Of a stretch of 64,000 bases of DNA, positions 12,901-27,900 are shown one piece after another. Every line of letters begins with the position of its first letter. Position 1 is the first letter of the stretch. A program made the position numbers and the translations under genes. This stretch comes from Serilophus lunatus (lineage: Eukaryota > Chordata > Aves > Passeriformes > Eurylaimidae). The stretch lies in NCBI GenBank assembly GCA_013399895.1, contig VXBA01001494.1:192478-256477 (forward strand), read 5' to 3'. The notes beneath the pieces are model-generated. The model was not told the origin of the DNA, did not search any database, and worked only from the letters and a program-made list of their open reading frames with translations.

Positions 12901-15900
12901 TACCTGACTCTTAATTAAACCAGCAGTTCAAGTACCTGCTTCTCCAGTCCCAGAGCAGAGGAATAAACTCAATTGAGAAATAGCAGAAACACCTTTGAAG
13001 ATGTTCTAATTTCTGCCTTGAATCTATTTTTTAGAACTGGAGTCAATACAAAATTATTTGCCCCTGGCCTTTGTGCCATTTGTGTCCCACAACCTGCCCT
13101 TTTCTTAATCCTTCCCTCCACAACATATTAATAACCCAAAGGTTAATGCCATGGGCTTCTGCTGTTCCACAGACTGAATTGACAGGGAATGTTCCATTTT
13201 GTACTTTCTTCCTCATTTTAATCCTGTCACCTCTTAAGCAAAGAGCAATAAAATTCGAGGTATTTAAAATTCCACATTAGTAATTCATTGTTCCATAGTT
13301 TACGTAGGTACTAAGCCTCCTGCATGTAGAGTCCATCCATGGAATTTAAGCACAGATCACATCTCAGAAAGCATTTCAGTCATGTAAGACTAAAGCATGG
13401 AGACAGATGCAGCTTTGGTGTGATGTTTTTAAACAATGGGTACCTTATTTGAATTGCAGGGGCAGCATGACAAGGAATAAAAGACAGCTATTCATAGCAC
13501 CCTGCAACGTTGAAGTCATACATTTCAGAAAGGCAAACTGTTGCCTGCAGCCAACAATGTCCACTCAGGATGATCTGCTGCTCCAGGAGGGCTGTTACAG
13601 CTCTCTCATTCCAGACTCTGCATTTCCAACAGCCCAGTGACTTCACTGCCTCGTGTCTCTGCCACCCCTAAATCCACCTTAGAAAAGGACACTGAAACAA
13701 CAGAGATCACAACAAGAAATTATGGTTTAACTAAGCCTCCCTTCCAAAAGACTGTGGTCCTTCTGTTGCTCTGGAATCCTGTTCCCACGTGCCCAGATGT
13801 TTTAATAAATTTTGTCATCTGAACAGAACTCCCAAGCCTCAGATAGAAAAGTGGCTCCTGTGACACCTTGAGGGCAAGGTCAGTATAAATCAAGTGGGCA
13901 GCAAGCACTAAGCAGCATGGCTCAGGAAAGAGAACACTATTTACAGCCCACACTTGTACAGCAAATAAAAGGAATTATTAACCACCCCACACACTTTCAC
14001 TTTGCTCTAGCACTTGTGTTTTAGCTGAAATATGTCCTTATCAGTTTTGGTTTTCAGCTTATCTTCCGGCTGTGACTTTGGTAGATCCTGGACTGTGCAC
14101 AACTGCACTTCCTTGGGCTTTGCTGAGGATCCACAGCAGCACTGGCAACATCCAGCAACCACCAGCCAGGTACTGGTGTGCTCAGACCTGCCTGGGGAAG
14201 GTCTTGTTACTATTTTGAACCAACTTTGAGTTTCTTACCAAAACAAACCTGGGTCACAGGTGTATCTTAATTCCATCTGGTTTATGGCCCCCAGTCCAGG
14301 ATGCTGAAATACAGCTGTCAGGTGAAATATCTTCACTGCATTGAAAGATTTGACAGCACTTGTGGGCGACCTGTGCTCTGCTCTAGAGACAGACAGAGCT
14401 GGGGTGTCTGAAGACACCTAAAATGCCACTAAACACTGAACAGTCAGACTTTCACAACAGATTTATAGGCTGGTGTTACAAGGCAGGTAACTGCAGCTTT
14501 TTTGTACCATATACAAAATTACTCCAGTATTCCCACACCCTTCAGGTGATTTTCAGCTACACAATGAACAACTTAACACAATGGATTGATGTGGGACTCC
14601 ATGACATCATTGATCTGAATTTAGTCACAGCCAAGTCACAAAAGATGGCATCAGCTCAGAGCCTGTTGACTCCCTATGATAAAGCAGCACAGGTTACAGG
14701 GAGCATTGACGTGGGTTCTCAGAGTAATATTTTCAAGAAGCTAATTAACTTGGTGCTTAAAATCCATTTTCCAAAAGCAGATGAGCCACTAAAAGCTCAA
14801 AGCTTAACTGAAAGCCCAGGGGACTCAGCAGATCACTTTTACCTTGCTCCAGCATTGATCCTGAGATGGATATTGAGACTGATTAAGAGTGAGCTAGGAA
14901 TGTCCTTTGGGAAAGGATGCACAGCCCAGAGGAAGGAGGGCTGTACACTGTACTCCTTTAAAGTACAGTTTCATTAAAAGGTTTCGGAGCACACATATGC
15001 TTTATTGAAACGCCCTATTTTCCCCCACCCTTTTTTCCTTTGATTAAGCAAATGAAACAGTTAAAAAACTACTCCCCTGCTGACCAGAGATCTTCTGGCA
15101 TCCTAATTAACAGGAAACACACTGACACATTTCATGGTGGCATGAGGAAAAGCAAACAACTGCTGAGAAGTAGGGCAGATATAACACCACCACCTACCTG
15201 TGCTGCTGGACTATCTCATACAAAACCTACACAGAGCCAAAATGCCTTCACACATCCTCCCACATTAAGGCTCCTGTCCTCAAACTTCCAGACATGCCAT
15301 TGGTAACGCAGCTTGATAAATACTGAAGGGATCCACATCACTATATCAACCCATGAGGAAGATCTGGATCAGCCCCAAGAGCTTCTTGGGGGTTAAAAAT
15401 AGAGTGGGACTGAATGCAAAAGGCTGGATTTTCAGAGCTACAAGTGGCAAGAGATATTGATCAGCACCTGCTCTTATTTTCGAAATTGCTAAAGCTGTAT
15501 AGAACTTCATATTTGACAGTGAAACATCTAAAATTTCTGCTCCACCACCAGTTTAGGCAAAAGTCAGGATAAAGAATGGCACTATTATACTGTGACAAAC
15601 TTACAGCTTGATCTGCTTGTTACACAGAAGGAATGGGCTGAACAGTTTAGTTGTCAGCATTCTTCCCTGATCACAGCATTGGAAACTTCTTTGGATAATT
15701 CCCAAAAACTCAGGAGAGCACACCATTTTCCATCTCTTTTAGGGCTGTTCCACACAAAGCCATTGCTCTCTGCTTACCTGGTCTTTATGCAACAGCAAAC
15801 AAAGCCAACCAAGGCTTGGCCAGTCATGGTTGTTCTGAATTAATTAGTCTGTTTGCAGAGTGTTAGTCATAGAGCCAACACCTTTATAGGTCAGCAACTC

Positions 15901-18900
15901 TTTGAGAAGGTTCACTTGTACTCCACCTAGCTCTAAGAAAAGACAAGGGAATGGCTGCAGAATAACAAACGTGGGTTTGATAATCTAGCACTAATTATAT
16001 AGAAGCATCTGCCCAAATAAGGCCTTTTACTCACTTAGCAAACACAGACTAAAAGCAATTAAATAATTAACTTTTTTTTCTGAATCATTTTAATGGCCTG
16101 TTGGACTGTCTGGACTATCTGACTACCTTGCCTGTGGAATAGGTACAATATGCAACAGAAGGAAAAAGCTCAAAGATTTAATGCAAAGATTTTGATCTGT
16201 GTAATCCTTGTGGAAAGTATAGGGAAACAACTCGAGTACTAATATTTGACACAGAAGAAAAAAGACCAAAGAGAAATAAAAATTATATTACAAAGTATTA
16301 GGGAACAACAGATGCCTGTATTTGAAAAGCTACATTACCAGAGGTTGCAAAGAAAAAGCAGCAGTAAGCAAGTTAATCTGAGTAATTCCTAATTTAAGAC
16401 TACAGAGACCACTGACATTGGAGCTGAACACTTGCTAAATGTTGGCTGATTTTTTGTTTTAATTAGAAGACAGAAGTCTGGAGATCTGGGGTGCAAGAAG
16501 CACACAAGCCACTGTTTTGGTAACTCAAAGACTAAGTAATAACAAAACTACTTGTTATCAATTTGAATCTGCAGATGGTGTACTGGTAGGACATTCTTTT
16601 GAAGGGTGGCCACCAGGAGAGACTCACCCATGACAGGAATGTAACCCAATAGTACAGACGACCTTATAGTTGAAGCATCTCCATTTAGATTAAATTTGAG
16701 CATCTAAACAAGTACTCTTAGCTTACTATGGCTTTTTGTGCATTCTATGTAGTGGTTTTAGAAAAGAAGGTACCCAGGGAACCTCTGCTGCACAATTAAG
16801 GAATTTCTTAGACATCACAGACATTTTCTTTTCAGCTTCTCGGATTCACCTTGATCAGTAACTCTTGTCATCTTGTCCTTCTTACACATAAAGTCACATT
16901 TAAGTCTTCCAAAAACGTGTTAAAATGCAAATAGAAAAAGGTCAGCTCAGCATCTGGTGGTTCCAAGCTCTCAGCACAGCCACAAGAACAAGAATTGAAT
17001 TTCAAGTTCATATTGTCACAGCTCAGTGCTATTACAGTGGAAACAAGGTCGCATTCAGAAGGTAAATGAGATGAGATCTGATCAAAACCCTGTTCACAAA
17101 GTCTCATTGTGAATTTCAGCTGACTTTCTCTGCTCTTTATGGGCTTGTTCACACACAATTCCCCTCTGGATAACAGCAGGAGTAGTTAAAATCTCTTTTC
17201 CCTGAGAGACTTGCCAGTGTCCATACAAAAGAGCTCCTCTGAGCATTTCTTACACTGTTTACTTGGGTTTCCTGAAGGTTTTTTAAGTCTCAAATGAAAG
17301 CTCAAGCCTGGATATACCTGTCTTGAATAAAATTTTATATCCAGTACAAAAGCAGTGCAGACTGTACTGGGAAAAGAAGCTTTTGTTTCCAAGTCAAAGG
17401 ACCAAAGAATCATCTGCAAAGGACACTGGCAAAGCAAAGAGGAGGCAAGAGTGATTTCCCATTGGAATGGGCTTCCCTGGGAGGTGGTGGAGTCACCAAC
17501 CCTGGATGTGTTGAAGGACAGGTTGGATGATGAACTAAGTGACATGATTTAGATGGTCTAGATGGTGGACTGGTGTTGGATAGGTTGTTAGATAAAAGTT
17601 TGGACTTCATGATCTCTATGGTCTTTTCCAACCTTGTTAATTCTGTGTGCAACTGCTCTGTGCAGGTGTGTCCTTCACTGGCATGGCCAGTCTTTGCTTT
17701 CACAAATACAAACTTCCCTTTCAAATCTGCTCAACAAGAAGCATCCAAGGGCCTTCACTCTTCCACAAGACCCTGGCACCAAGAGTTCACCTCTGAAATG
17801 AGGGATACAAAACCCCCTGGAATAACCATGTCTGCCAACACAGGGGCAGATTACAAGTGCCCTGGCAATCCACCCCTGGCTGCTTCAGATTCCTGGAGTA
17901 CCCAGCAACCTGGCATAACAAACACTGAGCTATCCAAAGCAAATGTTCAGAGAAATACTATATCCTACACTGGCTGGAATGTCCCTGTGGTAAACTCAAC
18001 ACTACTTTTTTTGGAACTGTTAATACCAGCGGGCCTGCCAAAAATTTTAGTCACCTGTGAACTATAGCCCCTGTCCATCCCCCACAAAAGAGTGACTTTC
18101 AATATGTGGCATTATCTCAAAATTGACCACCAGCTAGAGTAAAAATCTCAGTATTTTCCTTCATTCTAGCTTGCAGACAAGCAGATAATTCTCTTCAGCT
18201 CTGAAAGCACCTTCCCAGCTAATCTAGCCCAGAAGTTCATCACTCAGCCATTACTGGGTTAACAGTGGTGACAAAACAGCTGTACTTCCATTTCTGGAAA
18301 ATACAATTATAATAGACAGAATACCAATGGTGAGTGTTTTGAGCAGTACAGGAAATTAAAAAGCAAACAAACAAAAAACCAACTCTAAGCATAAAAACTC
18401 AGTTAATAATGGCCATCATCAAGCAGATGTGTTCCTCCATGTACAATGCACACACAATGGTTGTCACAACTGAATGTGACCTGTGGCTGGAAGTTAATGA
18501 AGGAGTTTCCTGAAACCTCCTGGTTCAAGAATCCAATTGGAAAGAAAAGTGAGAAGAACCCTGCTCCTTCCAGACATGTCAGGAACTGTGGATTATCAAA
18601 ATCTAATTATCAAAATCTACCTGACACCTCCCTATAAGCACAAAGGATAACCAAAATGCAATTTTAAGTGGGGAAATGCTTAATATCAACATTTTCACAC
18701 TGAGAAGGCTCATTTATTCCACCTGTTTAATTGTTCACGAGGCCATGCTGTGGATTGAATCATGGAACTGATCTGGCTATAAAGATATCTGCATGGATTT
18801 TTATCCCCCTTTATTTTCTTTCATCAAGATGTATCCTGATCTAACTCCCTGCCCTTCCCACAAACACTTCAGTGAGTACCACAGAGGCAGCAGAGCCACC

Positions 18901-21900
18901 ACAGGGGAACTGAGCAGCAGAAAATGCCTTTAACACAGCACTGCTGTGGAGTGCTTTGTATCAGGAATCCATGACCTGAACCTTCCAGCTCAGGAATGCT
19001 GCCCCACACTCAGCCAAAAGGCCAGGGCTGACTGAGCCAAAACAACTTCTTTCCTCATGAATCCAGAAAGAGTGGAGAAAAAGGAATCAAAAATGGAAAT
19101 ATGAAAGGAGGTTCCTTTTTCTTCCCTAAAACAGAGGGCAGACCTTAAAACCCACAGACTTTTTTTCAAATTGTTTGCTTAATTAATAACCAGTTTGCAT
19201 TGCACTGGTGTTACAACTGTCTGTTGTTTACCAAGATGTGATGGCCACATAATAAACCCAGTTTTATTGTCATTTTGCAGCCTGCCTCTGTGAGAGGGTG
19301 GGGAGAGGACTCTGATTGAACTCCCCCAGCTCATCCAGAGCTCATCCAGACCTGTGCCCTGCACAGCACTAAGGGAGCCCAGCCAGCACTGCCCTGATAC
19401 TGGGAACTGGGCTGAAATCTTTAAAGCCATCAAACACAGGATGAGACACATCAAGAAAAGAAATGAGACAGAGGGGGGAGAGAAGAAAGCTCATAACATA
19501 ATGAGATGTTTATCTATAAAACATTGCCCACTTCAAAGCAGGAAGAGCTTCGACTCCTTGGTAAGAAAAAAAGGAGCTTTTAATTAAAAGATCACTCAAA
19601 GATTTTCCACAGTCAAGCAGCCTCAAAGAAACCATGTGTGGAGGAGGCTGAGTGTAATTTCGAACATGATTAGTCCATTCTTCAAACTCAACAAGGTTTT
19701 ATGAAAGCATCATTTTTCAAGATCCAGAAGATAAGGACTGTGGAAATATCATCAGCCCCTCAAAGAGCACTGTCTCTTCCCTTCTGACGCCTCCATCCTC
19801 GTCAGCTTTTGCTCTGGAAAAGCCTGGAGAAATACTATCAGAGAGAGCTTTGTGCCTCCCACACCCTGGGGCAATGTAGACTGGAAAGCTTAGGACAGAT
19901 GGACCATCACATGGACACTCAGCTTAGTCTCCAGAAAAGTTATTGCCATGTGCTTTAGCAGGTCTGGAAACACAACCTGAAATATCTCTGTACGTGGCTT
20001 TACCCAGTAGAAAACAGGTCTGTACTGAGCACACAGCCTTCCACTAGAAAAAGGTTTAAAGACCTTAGAAAATTTAAATGAATTGCACCACTTTTCTGGA
20101 ACACGCTTTCCATTCAAGGAATATTCACGGACAGGGATGGACAAGACACCACCACCTTATCCCCTTCCAGCACCAGAATACCACCAGCATCAGGCTGACA
20201 TTACATGCTCTGGGGAAGAAGACTTAGTTCCACTTCTCTTTGGTCACAGAATTTTTTTATGCTTCTCTTTTTCTTTTCTCAAAAAACCAGGATTTTGACA
20301 ATTTACCCTTAAACAGGTAAAATGCAACATTTTCTACACAGGCTGCAATTTAGCAACTACTTTACATTATTGCAGATACATAAAACCAGGACTATTGCAC
20401 CCTGGAGGAGCTTCCTCCAAGCAGAGAATACCAGCCCCTGGAACGTTTCATGTTCATGGAAACTCAGTTTCATCCCCACTTTACCAGCTGCTAATTGTGA
20501 CTAATGGAGCTAATTGCTGAGCTGTTCTGTTCTGCACAAGCACAGGGAATTACCTTGGTTTATTTCAGGAATCATATGCATTTTTGTCTATGAAAGTAAG
20601 CATTCAGTTATGATTTTGAAGGTCTTTCTCTTCCCTGTCTTGTAGAGAAATCGGTTCCTGCCAACAAATCTATCATTATCCACACCCTTACAGAAACAAC
20701 CCCTATAAAAGTGATTATACAAGGCATAATTATTTGTATTATGTGGATTTCTACATCTTCAGTACAAATGCTGCAATGGCAAAACACAGAACTTTAGGGT
20801 GTGAAAAATAGAAAAGAGTATCTTCCAGATGCAGGGAAGAAACCACCTTTGCATTCTACCTTGTTACACTAATTAAAACAGCATTCAATCCTTAGTCAAG
20901 GATGGGATTTCTCCAGTCAATTGGATCATCCTGGAAATTAATCAGACCATTGAAAGCAATCAAAACATAACTAATTACCATTCATCAAACTTTTCTAAAT
21001 ATTTGTCACAAGCCCACGGCAAAGAAATGCAAAGGAAAGGTTAAAGATTAATTACAGTTCAGTAGGAGAAGAAAGAAAAGTCAGGCAACATAAGTACAGT
21101 ATGTAAAAGGACTAACTGCACCCTGTCCCTAAGGTCCCTTCCATATTTCATACATTAATAAAAATGACTTCACTGAAGTTGCTGGTAAAAGTCTTTCTTG
21201 CTTGAGTAGCAATGATTTTAACAGCACCAAAGCATCCATCAGGACAAGAATACAAGAGGAACATAACTCTGCTCGTGGGATGTGGACTCATCTACTTAAT
21301 CCTTAATAGTTTTCCTAAGCAACTGAACAAATTCCAATCAAGATACAAAACCTACAGAGCTGGTAACAAATGGAAAAATGTATGTCCCTGTTTCAGCCAA
21401 CACATCCCCTACACGTGCTCAGAACCAGACCCTGTCAGCCTTGCACTTCCCCAAGGGTGTATTTTTCCAGTGATGAATATCAAATTTGCATGTAAGGACA
21501 TTAAATTTTGCTGTTGATAAAAGTATAGAGCTTGTTGTGTGCTGCACAGGCTGATTAAAAGGGCAGAAAACTGCAGCTCTGATGGAATCCGAGAGAAGTG
21601 ACTGATCACACAAGGACAGAGAGCTTTGCCTCAGAACATGAAATCCATATCTATTGATGCTTGTGGAAAAACATTACTGCTCTCTGAAATATAATGGATG
21701 GAACGTTCCAAAAGAGATCTGGGAACGTGTCTGCTTTGGACTGTGGTCAGAAAAAAGTTGATGCATGGAAAATCTAACAGTGTCTATTACCATCAGTGAT
21801 CCTCAGTTCTGTATCATCTTTAATCATTGTGCTCAAATTGCCTGGAGATACAGCATGGGAGAGTCTCAGAAAATAATGAAAATATCAAATATTTGTCAGT

Positions 21901-24900
21901 CTTCTAGTGTCAGTCTGTGAGAATCACAGAAAAATCAAATTAAGTCCTCAACAAGCCATGCAGTGCCAATGAAATCAGAGAAGTATTCTGCTTCGGTTTT
22001 ACAATTTCATGTTGTTTTGAAAGCCACGTTCCCTGTGGAAATCTAGAGACTTTATGAAGAGTAAATTAGCAAAATAAAGGAGGAATTGAAAAGAGGAAAA
22101 CAAAATTAGAGAAATTGCTTTGCTGAAATACTAGTAGCTCCAAAACACAAGACTGCTTCCAAATAAACTCCTCAGTACCTCCAGGGCTATGGCAGGTTTT
22201 AAGGAAGACCAAGGGGCAATATTTGCTTAAATTTCTTTGGCCAGCTTTACAACTTTCAGATCCTATGGAGCCAAATACAACCCAATCAAAAAGAAGTAAG
22301 CTTTCCTTTTTCTCCAAGGCCAGCATTATTCCCTCTTTCTTTCACTCTTTTCCCTCATTTAAAGTCACCAAATACCACGTCAGAACCAGCACAATCACAA
22401 CCATCCCAAGGCTGTTTACTTGTCACTCTGCCACTGTCAAGCAGATTAACCACCCTAATAAAACACTCGGGAAAATTAGCTTTCACATTTACTATCATGT
22501 TAAATCTGCTGTTGAGAAATCTTTAAACACCAACAGCACTGGGGCAAAAGCAAAATCTGCAGAGCTTTAACCATAGGACAAACTCTTCCTGACCAGCTCA
22601 TTCAGAAAGATTCTCAGAAGCTCCCTGCCTTCATCCAAGAATGGGTTTAATTTTCATCAGCAAAACAATTGAACACAAAACAACATGTACAAACCACATC
22701 CTGCTGCCTGCCATGCCCTAAAAGTGCTTCTTGTAAAAGCTTTGGTCCTACCCCTGGAGAAAGTACTCCCACTCAGCACATCCTCCCAGCCAACACTGAA
22801 AACTGTTGGGAAGGCCCTTTAGTGCAGGAGAACTTATTGATGAGCTTTTCCATTAATTTAGCGTTCATTGGCCTCTCCACTTGGAATCAGGGGACCTCAG
22901 ATTATCACTTAAACTGCCTCAAACAGATCATTTCAGGGGCAAGTTACTCATACTCATGACTAAACTCCTCTAAGTCCGTTCCAAACTGTGACACAGTCTC
23001 TGGCTGTTCCCATTTCACTGGCCTGGCAGCAGAGGAGACACTGCCACTGACATCTGTTTGTCAGTACTCCTGAAATAACAATGTCAGTCCAGTCAAGCCA
23101 TCTCACAAGACTAATAGAGCTGGCCCTAACTGGCCTTGGAAAGAGAAGCTCAAATCAAGTAAAAATTACCCTCCAGGGGAAAATAAACTTCTTCAATACC
23201 CGTTTAATCAGCAGTGTGTTACTGCTCTGAAAAACGAGAGCATTTGTAAACCCCCCCATATAAGAATGACTTGTGGGAGGGAGAGGTGACTAAGGAATTA
23301 AACCATCCACTGGAGAGCAAATTGTGGTTTGTTGGCTCCACTGGGAACAAAAGGTCTATGGCTCACTGCCTGAGCTCCAAGAGGACATGACTTGCTGTTG
23401 GTATTTCCATGAAGGCTGTTATGTGATTCATTAGCTTTGCTGGCCCCTCTTTCCTCCCTCCCTTCCCCCCACTCCATCATTAAACTCATCTGGTCTCTTG
23501 AGCTCTGGCTTGGCAGAAATGGTGTTCTGACATACAACAGAGCTCAAATGAATGGCTCCCAAGCTCTGGAGAAAGGAGAGAAGCAGATGAGGGAGACCAA
23601 AGGGAGCACCCAGAAAAGATCTGACTACTCAACACAAAAGAGGAAAAAAGAAATCATAAGAAATAATATATTTCCACAATACCTTTTATCTTGAAAGTCT
23701 CCTAAGTTTTACAAACTATAGATCCCACACTGAAGAATCCCCTCAAGCCTCTGGGCCAGGACAAAACAGACATAAGAAAACAGATCAATACTGGCTCAGT
23801 GTGTTCACTGACACTTGATATTTTCATCCAAGCCATGTAAGCATGTTTTGCAAACAAACACAGTCCCAAAAAAAGTCTAACCCTTGGATAACCCCACCCG
23901 TCACCTTGTTCCAACTAGAGAAGTTAACATTTCCCATTCAACTGATCCTCTCAAGAAAGCTTTTGTGTGTGTTGAGTCACTTTTTTCCACCTCTTCCCAA
24001 AGATATTAATCATCATATCACCTGCAGATGTTTAGAGGATAAACAAACCCCACCATCACCGTGTCAACCAGTGTCAAAGAATGTCAGAGCTCCTGTTCAG
24101 AAATAACAGGAGGCCTCACTGTTCCCAAGGCAAACGATGTTTGAAAGGCTTTCTCCCAATAAACAGTGCCCTGGACAACACTGGATTCTTCCATACGACT
24201 CCCATGAAATGTTCCAGCTATTCCACAGGTGCTCTGGCCTGTGTTTGTACAAGCTGATGGTTCCTTTAGCTTGGGGTAGCCAGTTTCAAAAGCAGAAAAT
24301 TACTGACAAACTGCAGCAACATGCACTGCTGGTTTGCATCTTTTTCTGTACTGCTTTTTAGGTATTTTCATTATAAAACCTCTCTAGTTGAGATGATACT
24401 GGGCTGCTATGGAATCTTGAAAGCTTTCTGTTCAAAGCATTGCCATCAGACACCAGCAGTGGATCACCTTTCTCTGTCTTCCCCTCTCTCCACAGGCAGT
24501 CACATTTCTTTCTGGTTCTCCTGCATTAACACGTTAACTTCCAACTGCTCAGCTTGGTGGCAATAATTTCTTTCCTGATTCCTTGATCAGCCCACCCAGA
24601 ACTCAACAGGAAAACCTGGCAGAGTACATAATGCTCTCATAAGTATATGAAAATAAGTATTTCACTCGAGGTTATAACCTACATCGTAACAGGATCAGAT
24701 TTTTCAAGATTGCAGTGGAGGAACAAGTACTGTACAAATCTGTCCCCAGCAGCCCAAGATGGCAAGTTTGGGGTGAAAGACCTAGAGATGAGCCACAATG
24801 TGCCCATAAAGTTTCCTGAAAAGGTAAATAAACAAGATGACCCCGAATATTGTGCTTGGGGAAACAGGTCACAGTTTGGGTGTCTGTAGTTAAAGCTGCC

Positions 24901-27900
24901 TCATTAGCTAGACCACTAAAGAGGCCCATTCCTGGGTTTTAAAAGCCTAAACTTAAATAATAAGACAGAGATTCAAGATGCAGGTATTCCAGAATGAGAG
25001 TTGACTTAAGTGCATCTAAGCTGAAACAAAACTCAAGAGATACTTCCACACATCACGTTTTAATGTGAGAAACAAATGTTTACATCCTACCTGTCAAAAC
25101 CCAACACAAACTCTACTTCAGATGTCTTTACATTCTCCTCTGAGTTTCAGAGCCTCTCACACAAACGTTGTCAGAATTTTTTTTTTGTCAGCAGAAATGT
25201 TCCTGAAGCTTTTTTCCTCATTAAACACAATTTTGAGCGTGTAATTCAATACAAAACACAGTTTTTCAGACCTATTCATAGCTCTTGAGCGAGGACATTA
25301 AAACAAGACTTGGTACAGCCCACACTTAAAAACTGAGAATAGTTTAAAACTGCTTAGGTAAAACAGAAGTACAACTCTCCCCTTCAATAAAAAATAAAAT
25401 AAATCACACCACAAGAGAAAACAAAGGATGAAAGAGATTTTCCAAACCCACTGGGGGTCTGCATGCTCATTTATCATCTATGTTAATAGCAATGAGCTGT
25501 TCAAATCCCTCCTCTGGCCCTGCAAAATCAGAGTTGTTCTTTTCCAACTGATGAGAAGTTAGCAGTGTACAATTATCCAGCTCTCTCTTAGTTTATTATC
25601 ATTATTATCCCTCTTAAATGACAGTAACGTGCTTAGCTCCAGCAAAACTTCTAAGGCAGTGGCCAGTGAAATACAGATTTGGGGGGCTGGGAAATGTAGG
25701 CAGTCACACTTTCCAGCCTAAAGTTTAACTTTCCCTTAGGGCAGCATTTCTTCTGGTGACTGGATATTGGCAGCTTTTGTGTTCTTCATTAGCCTGCTGA
25801 TTAACAGAGTGCCAGAGAGTTCTCACTACACCTCGCTGCTGTTCCAGCCCTGCCGGCAAATCTATTGTGAGAGCCCTGTCTGCAGCTGGCTTTCCCCAAC
25901 AATAACACATCAGGTACATTTGTATTTGCTTTTCAAACAATACCTACCTATCTAACCCGAAGTTACAAAAAAAACCCGATCGAGCGATAACAACTTTAAT
26001 GGAATTTTGTGAATGAAATTCCCATGGCAACAGGGAGAAACAAGAGTGCCAGGAAATACAACCGACTGCGGGTTTACGGGCGTTAGAGGCTTCTAAATTC
26101 GAAATAAGCCGCAGAAATCAGTTGGCCCTACTGGGTTTGCTCCTCGATTCTGCATTTGAGAAACAAGCACAATAAATCAGAAGGCAACCAAAGCAGCTCT
26201 ACGGCATCAGGAACGAATTACCAGCCGTGCTGGTGCTCGGAGCAGACACTGGGCACGCGGGGAACCAGATCTACCTGATACCAGCTCGCAGCTTTCTATG
26301 AGATCTGCTGCTGATTAACATGCAGAGCGCTACACTCCTGAAAGGACAATGGTGGGAAGACCTTCCACAAAGGCATCATTTTAAATTCTAAGGCCTGGAA
26401 AATTTCAGGCCTCGGGCCACGAACAATGGTGAAGGCTAACCCAGCCAAGCTGCAGATCCCGGCAAGTTGTACGTGCATCACCCCATCAGCTTGGTAACTT
26501 TTTAGCCGCATCACGCAGACTACGCAAAATAATCTGTCAGCGCACGGGGTCCCTCCCTTGCGGGTATTCCCTTCCAAGGGATTCCTTTCGGAAAAGCTTC
26601 CCCGAGGCCGGTGCCGTGATCGCAGGTCCGGCGCGGCAGTACCCAGCATTGCCGAGGCGCAAGGCGAGCGGCAGCGATGCCGTGGCCGCAGCAGCCCAGC
26701 GCCGGCCCAGCCGTGCAGCCCCCGAGAACAAACCCCCCTCCCCGCGGCCGCCGCCCCTGCAGACCTTGCTCGTGCTCCTCCGCTCGCCCCGGCTGGTTGC
26801 CCATCTCCGGTCGCCGCGCCCCGGCTCCCGCCGAGCTCCTCTACGGCCCCGGCGCCGCGCTCATGCCCGGGGCTGGGCGCGGACCGGCCCCTGCAGCAGC
26901 CCGACTCCGGCGGGGAAGCGAGCGGCAGCTCGGCGCCCTGCCCTTTAGTTGGCGGCGGCGGCAGAGCCGCGCTGCGGGTCCCGCCGAGGCGGCCGTGGCT
27001 CTCCCTCCTCCCTCATTCCAACATTGCGCTCCGCGGGCCGGGCTGGGCAGGGAATGAGCGGAGCGGGGCAGAGCCGGGCCGGGCCGGGCCGGGCGGGGAC
27101 ACCCAGAGGCCGCGGAGGGAAGTGCAGCGGCTCCGGCGCCGCTGGCAGCGGGATGGGAGCGCGGCGAGCGGGGACCGGAGCCCCGGCGGCACCGCAGGGC
27201 GCCCCGCCCGCAGGGATGCTCGAGCAGAGCCCGTTCCGGGCCGTACACCGGGACACGTCAAAGCAAAGCGCTGAAAGGCAGCTGGGAGCCAAGGAGGGCA
27301 GAGGGACCCCTCAAGCGAAGACCTGAGCGGCCAAAGGCTTCCAAAGCATCGACATTAATTTCCCCCCGATTCACAACACTCAAAGCACGCTTGGAGCAAA
27401 CAGACCCTGCCCACAGAGCTAAGCACGCTGCTGAGCACAGAACTGACGTGTCTGGGCAAGGGCAGCTCTTCACTGTCACAACAATTAGGGGACCAAGTTT
27501 CAGAAATGCTCAGCATCTTCTGAAAACGCAGATACCTAAGATATTGAAATGGAGATTGAACTCCTCCGAAAACCCGACCTGAGTGTGAGCACGAGCCCTT
27601 TCTGACGAATCCCGATATCCTCGGGGGCTATTCCTGGGTCAGCCGAGCATCCCCAGCTGCTCTCAGTCCCCACTGCTCCACTGAGAACAGTCAGCACATT
27701 GCAGGTTCACTCCCATCTTATAAAAAAAACTCAATCGACAGGATACATCCAGTACTATTAAACCCTAATTCTCCTCATTGAAGTAAAGACGTGGTGTTTT
27801 ATTCCTAAGAAAGTATTACAGTAGTTTTCAAATTTCCCCTCATACCAGTTCCTTCCAAGCACTAAACAACAACAAAAAAAACCCCCAACCAACAACCAAA

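Larger units (their letters stand above)
8672..26555 (-). other. SPECC1 intron 2, distal (3') part
   Basis: About 18 kb of mostly AT-rich intron. It contains a GC-richer patch with a hairpin and TATA-like site (9,950-10,480), a MIR-like relic (12,210-12,360) and a CR1 3' end (17,430-17,648). The open frames here, the longest being 184 codons on the plus strand at 14,423-14,977, show no family resemblance. I see nothing else that can be named. Confidence 0.65.

Noticed and set aside
17573..18067. 164-codon plus-strand frame
   Set aside because: It begins within the CR1 3' end and runs into unrelated intron; no family resemblance.
26558..27326. Open frames up to 238 codons through the intragenic CpG island on both strands
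   Set aside because: GC-rich DNA has few stops; the products are Pro/Arg/Ala/Gly-rich with no recognisable domain, and overlapping frames are equally open.
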